A stretch of 64,000 nucleotides of DNA from Firmicutes bacterium HGW-Firmicutes-7 (GCA_002841375.1 PGZO01000009.1:60918-124917), one strand, 5' to 3'. Shown: positions 52,802 to 62,456, counted from the first letter of the stretch. The notes: generated by a model not told the origin, from the letters alone. A program made the numbers and translations.

Positions 52802-55192
52802 ATGTTCAATGTAGTGAAAAGAGATGGGGAAAATACAAGCTTTGATTTGCAAAAGATTAAGAACGCAGTTATAAAATCATTTGTTGCAACAGAAAAAATA
52901 TATACGGATGATATTATGGATATCCTAATATTACGTGTTACTGCCGATTTTCAGTCAAAGATTGTAAACAATCTAATTACGGTTGAAGATATTCAAGACA
53001 GCGTGGAGCGGGTACTAGAACAAACCGGGTATACAGATGTTGCCAAAGCTTATATTCTTTACAGACGCCAAAGAGAAAAAATTCGCAATATGAAGTCAAC
53101 CATACTTGACTACAAAGAAATCGTGGATAACTATGTTAATGCCGAAGACTGGAGAGTAAAAGAAAACTCAACAGTTACTTATTCTGTTGGGGGGCTTATC
53201 CTTCATAATTCCGGGGCGGTAACAGCCAACTATTGGCTATCAGAAGTATATGATGATGAAATCGGCAATTCACATAGAAATGGAGATCTGCATATTCATG
53301 ATTTATCTATGTTGACAGGATATTGCGCAGGTTGGTCCTTGAAGCAACTTATACAAGATGGATTAGGGGGAATTCCCGGTAAGATCACTTCAGCGCCAGC
53401 TGGACACTTATCTACCTTATGTAATCAGATGGTTAATTTTTTAGGAATAATGCAAAACGAATGGGCTGGAGCTCAGGCTTTTTCATCTTTCGATACATAT
53501 TTAGCACCCTTTGTTAAAATCGACAATCTATGTTATAAAGAGGTTAAGCAATGTATTCAATCTTTCGTATTTGGGGTTAATACACCAAGTAGATGGGGAA
53601 CACAATCTCCTTTTTCAAATATAACTTTAGACTGGAAGGTTCCACATGATTTGGCAGAGCTTCCTGCAATGGTAGGTGGTAAAGAGCTTGATTTTAAATA
53701 CAAGGATTGTCAAGTGGAAATGGATTTGATAAATAAAGCTTATATTGAAATTATGATTGAAGGAGATGCGAATGGAAGGGGCTTTCAATACCCAATTCCA
53801 ACCTATTCAATTACTAAAGAGTTTGATTGGGCTGAAACCGAAAATAATCGCTTGTTATTTGAAATGACAGCCAAATATGGCACGCCATACTTTTCAAACT
53901 ATGTTAATAGTGATATGGAGCCGAGCGATATTAGAAGTATGTGCTGTAGGCTACGATTAGACCTAAGAGAGTTGCGTAAAAAACAAGGTGGATTTTTTGG
54001 ATCAGGTGAAAGTACAGGTTCGGTTGGCGTTGTAACGATAAACCTTCCTAGAATTGCCTATTTATCTAAAAATGAAGCAGAATTTTATGTGCGTCTTGAT
54101 CGTATGATGGACATTAGCGCAAGATCATTAAAAATCAAGAGACAAGTAATTGATAAGCTATTACAAGAAGGTCTATATCCTTATACTAGAAGATACTTAG
54201 GAACCTTTGACAATCATTTTTCAACGATTGGATTAGTTGGTATGAATGAAGCTGCATTAAATGCTTGTTGGATTGGAAAAGATTTAATTAACAAGGAAGC
54301 GCAAGCTTTTGGTCTTGCGGTAATTGACCATATGAGAGATAGATTAGCAGATTATCAAGTAGAATATGGTGATTTATATAATTTAGAAGCAACACCTGCT
54401 GAGTCAACTAGCTATCGTTTAGCAAAGCACGATAAGAAGCATTGGCCGAATATTATTACTGCAGGTAAAAATGGGACAACACCTTATTATACAAATAGCT
54501 CAAACTTACCAGTAGATTATACAACCGATATTTTTGAAGCATTAGATATTCAAGATGAATTCCAAACTCGTTATACATCAGGAACCGTATTCCATGCTTT
54601 TTTAGGAGAAAAAGTATCAGATTGGAGAGCTGCTGCCAAGTTAGTAAAGGTTATTTCGGAAAACTACAGGCTTCCCTATTATACAATTTCTCCAACCTAT
54701 TCAATATGTAAGGAGCACGGTTACTTAAGTGGTGAACAATATACATGTCCTCATTGTAAGTCTGTAACAGAAGTTTACTCAAGAATTACTGGATATTATA
54801 GACCAGTTCGACATTGGAATGATGGAAAAGCGCAAGAGTTTAAAGAAAGAAGAGCATATGAACCTGATATAGAACGTTATGAGCGTAAGGCGATTGAAGA
54901 AGTTGCTATAGCTGCTGAAAATTCTGCAACCTACACTGAATCAAATGAAGGTACTAAGAAGCTTTTATTTACAACGAAGACATGCCCTAACTGTCATGTT
55001 GCGAAAGAATATCTTAATAAGGATTTTATGATTGAAGTTATTGATGCAGAAGAAGAAGAAGTATTAACAGAAAAATACAACATTAAAACTGCACCAACAC
55101 TTATTGTCGTAATCAATGATACGATCAATAAATATTCAGGTCTATCTAATATTAGAAAGTACGCAGATGAAATAGAGGATTCATTAATATGA
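52802..55192 (+). CDS. nrdD: Anaerobic ribonucleoside-triphosphate reductase with C-terminal redoxin domain
   Basis: 796-residue class III ribonucleotide reductase; ATG 52802 (AAGGAG upstream) rather than TTG 52784. N-terminal ATP-cone regulatory domain (about 1-95, VVKRDGENTSFDLQKIKNAV), catalytic barrel (HIHDLSMLTGYCAGWSL, ATPAESTSYRLAKHD), zinc-site cysteines (SICKEHGYLSGEQYTCPHC) and glycyl-radical motif RITGYYRPV with Gly664. Beyond the normal end is a thioredoxin/glutaredoxin-like domain (about 720-796) with CPNC at 728-731 and the cis-Pro segment IKTAPTLIVV. The fused redoxin suggests that a thiol relay rather than formate supplies electrons, as known for a redoxin-dependent NrdD subgroup. 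The activase gene nrdG is not adjacent. Overlaps thyA by 4 nt. Confidence 0.92.
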   Translation: MFNVVKRDGENTSFDLQKIKNAVIKSFVATEKIYTDDIMDILILRVTADFQSKIVNNLITVEDIQDSVERVLEQTGYTDVAKAYILYRRQREKIRNMKSTILDYKEIVDNYVNAEDWRVKENSTVTYSVGGLILHNSGAVTANYWLSEVYDDEIGNSHRNGDLHIHDLSMLTGYCAGWSLKQLIQDGLGGIPGKITSAPAGHLSTLCNQMVNFLGIMQNEWAGAQAFSSFDTYLAPFVKIDNLCYKEVKQCIQSFVFGVNTPSRWGTQSPFSNITLDWKVPHDLAELPAMVGGKELDFKYKDCQVEMDLINKAYIEIMIEGDANGRGFQYPIPTYSITKEFDWAETENNRLLFEMTAKYGTPYFSNYVNSDMEPSDIRSMCCRLRLDLRELRKKQGGFFGSGESTGSVGVVTINLPRIAYLSKNEAEFYVRLDRMMDISARSLKIKRQVIDKLLQEGLYPYTRRYLGTFDNHFSTIGLVGMNEAALNACWIGKDLINKEAQAFGLAVIDHMRDRLADYQVEYGDLYNLEATPAESTSYRLAKHDKKHWPNIITAGKNGTTPYYTNSSNLPVDYTTDIFEALDIQDEFQTRYTSGTVFHAFLGEKVSDWRAAAKLVKVISENYRLPYYTISPTYSICKEHGYLSGEQYTCPHCKSVTEVYSRITGYYRPVRHWNDGKAQEFKERRAYEPDIERYERKAIEEVAIAAENSATYTESNEGTKKLLFTTKTCPNCHVAKEYLNKDFMIEVIDAEEEEVLTEKYNIKTAPTLIVVINDTINKYSGLSNIRKYADEIEDSLI

Positions 55193-56019
55193 GCATAGCA
55201 GATGGAATTTTTGTAAATATGTGTGAAGGCATTATTAATAGTGGGTATAGCTCAGAAGGGCAGAATGTTAGGCCAAAGTGGTCAGATGGAACAATGGCAC
55301 ATACGATGAAGCAATTTGCTGTTATTAATCGCTATGATTTAAGTCTTGAATTTCCAATCCTTACCCTTAGACCAACGAATCTGAAAGCAGCAGTAGATGA
55401 AATCCTATGGATTTGGCAAAAAAAATCAAACAATATTCAGGATTTAAATAGTCATATTTGGGACAGCTGGGCTGATGAAGAAGGTTCTATCGGCAAGGCA
55501 TATGGTTACCAATTAGGTGTTAAACACAAATACAGTGAAGGACTTTTTGATCAAGTCGATAGAGTATTATTCGATTTAAAAAACAATCCTTATAGTAGAC
55601 GGATTATGACCAATATATACAATCATGATGATTTACATGAAATGAATTTGTATCCATGTGCGTATAGTATGACTTTTAATGTAGTAGGTAATAAGCTAAA
55701 CGGCGTATTAAACCAAAGATCTAATGATATTCTAGTAGCAAACAACTGGAATGTCGTACAATATGCCATTTTGCTACATATGTTTGCTCAAGTTTCTGAC
55801 CTGGAGGTTGGAGAACTCGTACATGTTATTGCAGATGCGCACATATATGATAGACACATACCTATAGTGAAGGAACTAATAAAAAGAGAAACATATAAGA
55901 CACCAACACTTATAATAAATAAGGAAATAAATAATTTTTATGATTTTACGGTAGATGATTTTAAGTTAGAAGATTATAAAGCAGGAGAACAGATTAAAAA
56001 AATTCCTGTTGCAGTATGA
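55189..56019 (+). CDS. thyA: Thymidylate synthase
   Basis: 276-residue ThyA. ATGA overlap with nrdD implies translational coupling. Catalytic Cys157 lies in EMNLYPCAYSMTFNV, the substrate loop in LNQRSNDILVANNWNVVQYA, and the C-terminal folate region includes HVIADAHIYDRH. The Arg-rich pair NPYSRRIMT binds phosphate. It is a divergent version: the usual LPPCH is YPCAY. Uses methylene-tetrahydrofolate to make dTMP, producing dihydrofolate for the next gene product. Confidence 0.9.
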   Translation: MSIADGIFVNMCEGIINSGYSSEGQNVRPKWSDGTMAHTMKQFAVINRYDLSLEFPILTLRPTNLKAAVDEILWIWQKKSNNIQDLNSHIWDSWADEEGSIGKAYGYQLGVKHKYSEGLFDQVDRVLFDLKNNPYSRRIMTNIYNHDDLHEMNLYPCAYSMTFNVVGNKLNGVLNQRSNDILVANNWNVVQYAILLHMFAQVSDLEVGELVHVIADAHIYDRHIPIVKELIKRETYKTPTLIINKEINNFYDFTVDDFKLEDYKAGEQIKKIPVAV

Positions 56020-56054
56020 TAGAACTAAAAGTGTTTAGAAAGTGGTGATAGAGC

Positions 56055-56567
56055 TTGAATTTTATTGTTGTTGTTGATAAAAATTATGGCATTGGATGCA
56101 AGGATCAGTTATTAACACATATACCTGAAGATTTAAAGTATTTTAAAAAGATGACACTTGGTAAAGTAATAATTATGGGCCGAACAACGTTTGAAGCTTT
56201 ACCAGGTGGAAAGGCATTGCCAGGTAGAACAACCATCGTATTATCCAACAATCCAAGTTATAATATTGAAGGAGTTATCGTTGCCCATGGATTACAAGCG
56301 TTATTTGATCTTCTTAAGAATTACAGCAATGACGACATATTTGTAGCAGGTGGCGAGGCCGTTTACAATCAGTTATTGCCATATTGTGAGAATGGATATG
56401 TTACCCGCATAAATGCAGTATATGAAGCAGATAAATATTTGCCAAATATCTCACAAATACCAGAATGGAAAAAGATTTCGCAGAGTGAAGAAAGTAATCA
56501 TAACGGCATTTCTTTTAGTTTTAATAAATATTATAATAGTAATGTTGTTGATTGGCGACTATCTTAG
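56055..56567 (+). CDS. folA: Dihydrofolate reductase
   Basis: 170-residue DHFR with TTG start at 56055, preceded by AAGTGGTGA; no ATG in frame nearby fits. Motifs: VDKNYGIGCKDQLLTHIPEDLKYFKKMTLGK (in parts: KNYGIGCKDQLL, PEDLKYFKKMT), IIMGRTTFEALPGG, LPGRTTIVLS and DIFVAGGEAVYNQLLPYC. The catalytic acid corresponds to Glu in HIPEDLKYF. It regenerates tetrahydrofolate consumed by ThyA; 35 nt downstream of thyA, the same operon. Confidence 0.9.
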   Translation: MNFIVVVDKNYGIGCKDQLLTHIPEDLKYFKKMTLGKVIIMGRTTFEALPGGKALPGRTTIVLSNNPSYNIEGVIVAHGLQALFDLLKNYSNDDIFVAGGEAVYNQLLPYCENGYVTRINAVYEADKYLPNISQIPEWKKISQSEESNHNGISFSFNKYYNSNVVDWRLS

Positions 56568-56587
56568 GTACACCAAATAAAGAAATG

Positions 56588-56639
56588 AACCCATATAACC
56601 TAGAGTATATTAATGAAAGGTTATATGGGTTCGATTTTT
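56588..56639. terminator. Terminator between folA and a convergent small gene
   Basis: AACCCATATAACCT (56588-56601) / AGGTTATATGGGTT (56618-56631), perfect 14-bp stem, 16-nt loop, then CGATTTTT. Ends the nrdD-thyA-folA transcript. Confidence 0.8.
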
Positions 56640-56826
56640 ATGCTTGATTTTCTTCAATGAGCTTTTGTAATTTTGCTGCTTGTTCTCCCTCATTTTCTGC
56701 ACATGTCTGAAAGAACTCACTTATTTCTTCATCTTGAATATCATTCGCATAGTTTTTGAAATCTCTTACTTGTTCTTGGGTATCTAGCAATGCTTTCTTT
56801 AATCGATCTAATGTAGATAATTGCAT
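56638..56826 (-). CDS. Small helical protein of unknown function
   Basis: 62 residues, AGGAGG 7 nt before ATG. Predicted as two amphipathic helices (STLDRLKKALLDTQEQVRDF, then EISEFFQTCAENEGEQAAKL). The second half has ferritin-like E-x-x-E spacing but too few residues to call metal binding. I do not recognise the family. Convergent with folA and sharing its terminator. Confidence 0.65.
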   Translation of the reverse strand: MQLSTLDRLKKALLDTQEQVRDFKNYANDIQDEEISEFFQTCAENEGEQAAKLQKLIEENQA

Positions 56827-56919
56827 TCATTAACCTCCTAATTAAATTAAGAATATATTTAGTATGTATGAAAATATAGGGTACTATTCATAATTAGCAA
56901 ATCTAAAAAATAAAAAAAC

Positions 56920-56948
56920 TGGACAAAAACATACCATTATTTTATAAT
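56920..56948 (+). promoter_or_regulatory. Promoter of the pilus-like locus
   Basis: TGGACA (56920-56925), 17-nt spacer, TATAAT (56943-56948), 41 nt before the first gene; no gene of that operon lies upstream, so the locus begins here. Confidence 0.7.
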
Positions 56949-56989
56949 TAACTTCAGGGGAAAACTAAATATAAGGGGGAGTTCAAAAC

Positions 56990-59665
56990 ATGAGATATAG
57001 GCCAGAGGGGGCCGTATCTATCTTTCTGTGTGGTGTTCTTTTAATACTAATCGTGTTTTCATGTACGATCATTGACGTTACAAGAATACATATTGCACAA
57101 AGTCAGGCAGAACGTGCACTTCTAAATGCAAGTCATTCAATTCTAGCTTCTTATGATTCACAGTTACAAAGCCAGTACGGTATTTTCGCAAGAGATTTCT
57201 CATCTAAAGAAACAATTCAAAATGATCTTATTCATTACATTCAACCTTCATTAAATCCAAATTCAATCAAAGAAACAAGTTCAATCAAAGAAAGAAATCC
57301 CATCAAACAAAAAAAGGAAAGCTTTAATTTGTTTAAGTATGATATTTCAGTTAAGGGGATATCTGGCGATTATTCGCTAATTAATACGGATTATATTAAG
57401 CTGCAGATTTTAGAATTTATGAAATATAGAGCACCTTTTATTGCGCTAGAGCCTTTTCTTGAAAAGATGGGGATTATGAGCAAGGCATCTAAGACAACAG
57501 AGATTATTACGCAAAAAAATGAAGTAGTTTCAGAGGTTCAAGCACTTCAAAATAGTTTCATTAAGTTAGAAATGCTAATAGATGGAATTATGATTGATAT
57601 GGATAAAGGGGCTATTATTTCTGATCATAACGGTAATCCAGTGCTGAGTCCAAACTATATCAAAAAGATTGTTACAGCTGATTCATATGCTTCCCCCATA
57701 TATTCGGAAAAAGAAATGCCACTTGAAAGTTATAGGGATTTGTTAAACAAAAATATTTGGAAGGTAGATGAAACGCTATTCGTATATAAAGAAAACTTGC
57801 TAGGTTGTGAAGCTACTATAAAGGATGCATTTACGTCGCTTAGAGATATAGAGATACTAAGAAAGCAGAAAACCAAGCTTGAAGCTAAGTTAGCAAGACT
57901 TTCTATGGATAGCGAAAATTATGGATTACGTGTTTTCGATTTACAGTTATCAATAAGTCTTATTGAACAACAAATTGAAGAAGAAGAGGAAAAAATGCGA
58001 GCTATTGTAAAAGAATTTTACGCTTTGGATAAGGAGATCTACGATATTTTGCTCCCTAAAATTAAGCTATTATTAGACGAATATATTCCTTCAGAAAAAT
58101 ATGGAAATATAGGGCTTTTAGAAGAGGCTTTAGTTGAAATTGAAATTATTAAAAAGCAAACACCTGTTGTGGCCCAAAAAATAGATGCTTTTAAGGGTGT
58201 ATTAGAGAACAAAGAAGGAATATATATTGCTGATACATGTAAAAGTATTAAAGAGGAGTTGAAAGGTTACGAAAAGCTGCTAGGAATAAATGAGGAAAAA
58301 GAAGTTACCGTAGTTAATGATATTCTCGCTATGGAAGAAATAATTAATAAGAATATTGATGTTTTATCTCAAATTGAAGAAAATGTATACAACCTTACAA
58401 GTAATAGAGAATTAATGTTTGGATTATGGTGGAAGCAAAATGTTCAACCCAATGATGATACAAAAGATTTACTTGCGCTCTTTGAGAAGGATTTCATATC
58501 GAGTATTTACAAACCACTTGTAGGCAATCCAAAATTGCAGGTTTTTCAAAATCTTGAAGATATAGAACAAAAATTAGACCATTATAATAGAGAGATGTTT
58601 TTTGACTATAGTTCAATTAGTACCGAAGTTAAGAAGGGTTTTGATTTTTCTCATTTTGTAGAAATGGCAAAAGGTTTATTTCCACAAATAAATTTACCTA
58701 ATTTGGAACTGGATATTTCCGAAAAAAGCTTACCCTCATCAAGCAAAGGAATGCTTCCTATAGAACAAGAAGAAAAACTTGTAAAAATAGATATTTCAGC
58801 CAGTAATCATTTCTTGGATATCCTTAAAAAAATGGGCGGGGATTTAATAGAACGGTTTGTGGATCTAAGAAATGCAATTTACATAAATGAGTATGTCGTT
58901 GGTATGTTTAGATGTGCAACAGATCATCAAAAGGATGAAAACGGCTTAGTGAGCGAGCGTGTAACTTTAAACAATTATACAAAGTCAAAACACTATTTAA
59001 ACTATGAGGTTGAGTATGTGCTGTTTGGACAAGTATTAGATTATGCAAATTTAATAGCAGCATGTGCCGTGATATTTGCGCTTAGAGTAGCATTAAATAC
59101 TATTTCACTTTTATCAGATATGGATAAGATGAATGCAATTACAAATACAGCAAATGCAATTGCTGGTTGGTGGAGCTTAGGCATTGGGAGCATAGTGGTG
59201 ACTGTTATTTTAACTTTAATATGGGCAATGACTGAATCTGTTTATGATGTTCAAAAGTTGCTGGCTGGAGAACGTATTCCAATTATTAAAAATTCCGATA
59301 CTTGGCAAACAGATATTTTAAGTGGAATTACCAATGTTGTGAAGGAGTCAGCGAAGGAGATCACGCCAGTTGAAGAAAAAAGTTACTTGCCGAGCCTAAG
59401 TTATGTAGATTATTTAAGGTTAATGTTACTAGGTGGATTGGTAGATGAAGAAACAAAGCTACTTAGAATATTAGACCTAATTCAACTTAATATTTCAAAA
59501 GAGAGAGGAGAAGAAATTTTTTTATCAAATTATATTTCAGCTTTTGAAGTTGAAGCTGATTTTGAAGTGAACTATATCTTTTTCAATTTACCCTTTATGC
59601 CATCAAGGGCAAAAGAGCTAGGAGACTATTTCAATTTTAATAAAAAAGTTAAGGTTTCCTACTAG
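56990..59665 (+). CDS. TadG-like/DUF5702-type membrane protein
   Basis: 891-residue protein. N-terminus RPEGAVSIFLCGVLLILIVFSC is the pilin-like entry segment of TadG-type proteins, followed by RIHIAQSQAERALLNASHSILASYDSQLQSQYGIF, here cut as HIAQSQAERAL and SYDSQLQSQYGIF. This SQYGIF region is what I know from clostridial DUF5702 proteins. The middle (about 170-560) is largely coiled coil and charged. Two further hydrophobic segments lie at about 685-705 and 725-750. RBS GGGGGAG before ATG. First gene of a five-gene operon with TadE-like proteins and a prepilin peptidase; probably part of a Tad-related secretion or pilus apparatus. Confidence 0.75.
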   Translation: MRYRPEGAVSIFLCGVLLILIVFSCTIIDVTRIHIAQSQAERALLNASHSILASYDSQLQSQYGIFARDFSSKETIQNDLIHYIQPSLNPNSIKETSSIKERNPIKQKKESFNLFKYDISVKGISGDYSLINTDYIKLQILEFMKYRAPFIALEPFLEKMGIMSKASKTTEIITQKNEVVSEVQALQNSFIKLEMLIDGIMIDMDKGAIISDHNGNPVLSPNYIKKIVTADSYASPIYSEKEMPLESYRDLLNKNIWKVDETLFVYKENLLGCEATIKDAFTSLRDIEILRKQKTKLEAKLARLSMDSENYGLRVFDLQLSISLIEQQIEEEEEKMRAIVKEFYALDKEIYDILLPKIKLLLDEYIPSEKYGNIGLLEEALVEIEIIKKQTPVVAQKIDAFKGVLENKEGIYIADTCKSIKEELKGYEKLLGINEEKEVTVVNDILAMEEIINKNIDVLSQIEENVYNLTSNRELMFGLWWKQNVQPNDDTKDLLALFEKDFISSIYKPLVGNPKLQVFQNLEDIEQKLDHYNREMFFDYSSISTEVKKGFDFSHFVEMAKGLFPQINLPNLELDISEKSLPSSSKGMLPIEQEEKLVKIDISASNHFLDILKKMGGDLIERFVDLRNAIYINEYVVGMFRCATDHQKDENGLVSERVTLNNYTKSKHYLNYEVEYVLFGQVLDYANLIAACAVIFALRVALNTISLLSDMDKMNAITNTANAIAGWWSLGIGSIVVTVILTLIWAMTESVYDVQKLLAGERIPIIKNSDTWQTDILSGITNVVKESAKEITPVEEKSYLPSLSYVDYLRLMLLGGLVDEETKLLRILDLIQLNISKERGEEIFLSNYISAFEVEADFEVNYIFFNLPFMPSRAKELGDYFNFNKKVKVSY

Positions 59666-59674
59666 GGAGGTATT

Positions 59675-60823
59675 ATGAAATCATGTAAAGGTTCGTTATC
59701 AATTGAGGCAGCATTGGTTTTGCCAATATTTTTAATGGTTATTTTCTCAATTATATATTTTGTTAAAATGATTTATATTCATGAACAAGTTCAGTATGCA
59801 ATTACAGAATCAGCAAATCAAATAGCATTAGGTGCATATATAATAGATGTTTCAGGTATTATTGATTTGCAACAAGAAACTTATCATCAAGGCAAGCGTA
59901 ACTTAGAATCGGCCAATGGTTTAGTAGAAGGCGTGCTTGAAGAACTTGATGGCTTAACTCAGTTTAAAGTGAGAGAACAAAATACAGAAAATTTGGTTCC
60001 TTCATCTTTTCGAGGAGAAGCAGGTAGCTGGGGGGAAAAGCTCAACAACCTTTCTCGAGATATTTCTTCACTGAAGAATCAAATTGAGGAAAGCCTTACA
60101 GGTGTATATAATGCGATAACTGAAGGCGTTGAGTGTATTCAAGTTCTTGTTGAAGATTCTAAACAAATCATCGTATCCATGGGGGTAGTCCCAGGAATGG
60201 AGCTTGTAAACAATGCTATTGGCTCGAAGGTAACCAGTAATTTAATAGATCAATATATAACAGAAAAGGATTATATTAATTGGGGGATTATTAACGGGAA
60301 AAAGGGATTGGACTTTTCAAATTCACAATTTTTTCTTAAGGATGATGATATATTTATTGTGGTGAAATATCAAATTGAAATGCCCTTTTTAAAAGAAATA
60401 TTAAAGCCAATAACAGTAACACAAGCAGTAAAATCGAGAGCATATATAGGAAATGGTAATTTTAATAGTAAGCTTGAGAAGGTGCAAAAGGCAGAGGAAG
60501 AAGAGAATGGTTCTATCGTTTACGTTACAAAGAAAGGAACCAAATATCATACAGATAGAAGTTGTAATTATATTGATATTAAGGTAAAAGAAATAAGTTA
60601 TGAAAAAGTAAAAGACAGTGAAACTATTTGTGAAATATGTGCAAAGAGAGGATCCAATTTAAGTGATTATACTCGTGTATATTCAACGGATGTAAGTGAT
60701 ATATTCCACACTACAATCGATTGTTGGACGATAAAAAGAGATGTGATGGCACTAACTTTAGAAGAAGCACTTGAAAATGGATATACTCATTGTAGCAAAT
60801 GTAGGGAAGGGGAAATTAAATGA
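59675..60823 (+). CDS. TadE-like protein with C-terminal cysteine-motif repeats
   Basis: 382 residues, 9 nt after the previous gene. The N-terminus CKGSLSIEAALVLPIFLMVI is the TadE signature (GxxxxEAA/E followed by a hydrophobic helix). The C-terminus (about 278-382) repeats a unit twice: YVTKKGTKYHTDRSCNYI...ICEIC and YSTDVSDIFHTTIDCWTI...CSKC. Each has H-x4-5-C followed by CxxC, a likely zinc-binding pattern also seen in Ada-like small domains. Its last codons overlap the prepilin peptidase start (ATGA). Presumably an exported minor pilin-like protein. Confidence 0.78.
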   Translation: MKSCKGSLSIEAALVLPIFLMVIFSIIYFVKMIYIHEQVQYAITESANQIALGAYIIDVSGIIDLQQETYHQGKRNLESANGLVEGVLEELDGLTQFKVREQNTENLVPSSFRGEAGSWGEKLNNLSRDISSLKNQIEESLTGVYNAITEGVECIQVLVEDSKQIIVSMGVVPGMELVNNAIGSKVTSNLIDQYITEKDYINWGIINGKKGLDFSNSQFFLKDDDIFIVVKYQIEMPFLKEILKPITVTQAVKSRAYIGNGNFNSKLEKVQKAEEEENGSIVYVTKKGTKYHTDRSCNYIDIKVKEISYEKVKDSETICEICAKRGSNLSDYTRVYSTDVSDIFHTTIDCWTIKRDVMALTLEEALENGYTHCSKCREGEIK

Positions 60824-61428
60824 TTTATTTTTTAAATATGGCGGTACTTAGTTTTTTCATGTTTGGTTTATTTGTTATTACATATTATTATCTAGTGAAA
60901 AAAATAAAAATACAAATATTATGGGGACTTATAGCGTTATCCGTTATGATGTGTGTAATTATAGTCTCAATGATCGTGTTTTGTAGTAAATATGGGTTGA
61001 ATAGTCTAAGCATAGGTTATGTGTTTCTTATTTATATATTATTTATCGTTATGATACATGATTTAATTGATCAAAGCATACCCTTAAAGTGGCTTGCTTT
61101 TGGAGGTGTGATGGGAAGCTATATGTTAATTTACAATCCAAATATAAGTCTACTTGAAGGTGTAGTAGGTTCAATAATAACTGGTATTTTATTGCTTTTA
61201 TTATCTAAGATTACTCGGGGCGGTATTGGTATTGGAGATGTTTTTGTCTTTGTACTAATTAGTCTGATTGCAGGATGGAAAATGTCCATGACAGTTTTAA
61301 TTTTTGCACTTGTGTTATGTGGCTGTATTGGTATTGTGTTATTTGCTTTTAAAAAAGCAAAGCGCAAAACAACGATTCCCTTTATGCCTTTTATATTTGC
61401 AATGACTATTTTTGTTTTGTGGTTATAG
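60820..61428 (+). CDS. A24 family prepilin peptidase (TadV/CpaA-like)
   Basis: 202-residue multi-spanning aspartic protease; overlaps the previous gene by 4 nt. The two catalytic aspartates of the A24 family are visible: Asp in MIHDLIDQSIP (first, D-x-x) and Asp in the GxGD motif GGIGIGDVFVF. It lacks the cytoplasmic methylase half of PilD, as do TadV/CpaA enzymes. It should cleave and thus mature the pilin-like proteins of this operon. Confidence 0.88.
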   Translation: MIYFLNMAVLSFFMFGLFVITYYYLVKKIKIQILWGLIALSVMMCVIIVSMIVFCSKYGLNSLSIGYVFLIYILFIVMIHDLIDQSIPLKWLAFGGVMGSYMLIYNPNISLLEGVVGSIITGILLLLLSKITRGGIGIGDVFVFVLISLIAGWKMSMTVLIFALVLCGCIGIVLFAFKKAKRKTTIPFMPFIFAMTIFVLWL

Positions 61429-61436
61429 GAGGGAGT

Positions 61437-62030
61437 ATGGAGGTAAAAGGCAGTTTTACAGTTGAGGCAAGTTTGATTTTTCCTGTCATATCTTTTGTAT
61501 TAATAGCGATAATTTATATTGCAATTTATTCCCATGAAAAGGTGTGTTTGCAAAGCATCGCAAATGGAGCAGAAGACGAGGTACAAAGCTTTCTGGAAGA
61601 TACCCTGTACGATCTTAGATTGGAAAGGGGTTTGTACGAAGATTTGAATTATGAGGGTGGTATTGAGGAGCACATCAAAACATATGTAAATAATACGGTT
61701 GAAAAGACATTAATTATTACCAATAAGGAAAGTCTCAATATTGAAACGAATATCACACCCCATATGGGATACAAAAAGATTGATATAACAATTTCAAAGG
61801 ATTTCTTAACACCTTTTAGTTTTATTAAGGACCTGATGAAAGGCAAAGATATAAGTATAATTAAAATTGAGGTTCATTCAAGCTCAAAATTATATCAACC
61901 AACAAATACAATTAGAATGATTGACATATTAGATGATTTAACAAATGATATTGCAGCAACAAAAGAATTGAAGAAAAAGTATGAAGAAATACTGATTAAA
62001 ATAGAAGAATCAATTAAACAGTGGATATAG
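61437..62030 (+). CDS. TadE-like pseudopilin
   Basis: 197 residues; ATG 61437 with AGGAGGG upstream is preferred to GTG 61419. N-terminus MEVKGSFTVEASLIFPVISFVLIA is the TadE/prepilin pattern (G-S-F-T-V-E-A-S) followed by one membrane helix. The remaining residues are polar with a helical C-terminus. Substrate candidate for the neighbouring prepilin peptidase. Confidence 0.8.
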   Translation: MEVKGSFTVEASLIFPVISFVLIAIIYIAIYSHEKVCLQSIANGAEDEVQSFLEDTLYDLRLERGLYEDLNYEGGIEEHIKTYVNNTVEKTLIITNKESLNIETNITPHMGYKKIDITISKDFLTPFSFIKDLMKGKDISIIKIEVHSSSKLYQPTNTIRMIDILDDLTNDIAATKELKKKYEEILIKIEESIKQWI

Positions 62031-62122
62031 TTTCGGATTTTCAATTATTGGCATATAGTATAATAAGTTTAATAAGCTCTAGAAATGTTTTAGGGCTTAG
62101 TCTTATTTGTGGAGAGGTGTGC

Positions 62123-62443
62123 ATGAATAAAATTAACAAGTCTTACTGTAGCAACTCACAAGATATAGCAACTGTATTACGAGATATTATTGATGTATTG
62201 TACGATGGGTACTGTAAGGTATTAAATGATGACGAATTATGTTCAACAATCCGCAAAAAGGTGAGAGAGTTACAATATCGATCAAGGAGAGAAAAGAGAT
62301 ATAAGCTATTAAAGATATTTAATATTTTAAATACGACTCAATATAGTATGAATTGTAATTGCAAATTAAATAAGGAAGTAGTAATATCTATATTAGATGA
62401 AGTCTATATTTTATGTGTAGAGGTATTAAAACAACAAGAGTAG
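62123..62443 (+). CDS. Hypothetical protein
   Basis: 106 residues from ATG 62123 (GGAGAGGTG upstream). An in-frame upstream start at 62021 overlaps the TadE-like gene and has no ribosome site. No membrane segment; basic helical middle (RKKVRELQYRSRREKRYKLL) and six Cys, including CNCK. Unrecognised; its place at the end of the pilus operon suggests co-expression. Confidence 0.6.
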   Translation: MNKINKSYCSNSQDIATVLRDIIDVLYDGYCKVLNDDELCSTIRKKVRELQYRSRREKRYKLLKIFNILNTTQYSMNCNCKLNKEVVISILDEVYILCVEVLKQQE

Positions 62444-62456
62444 GAGGACGTATAAA

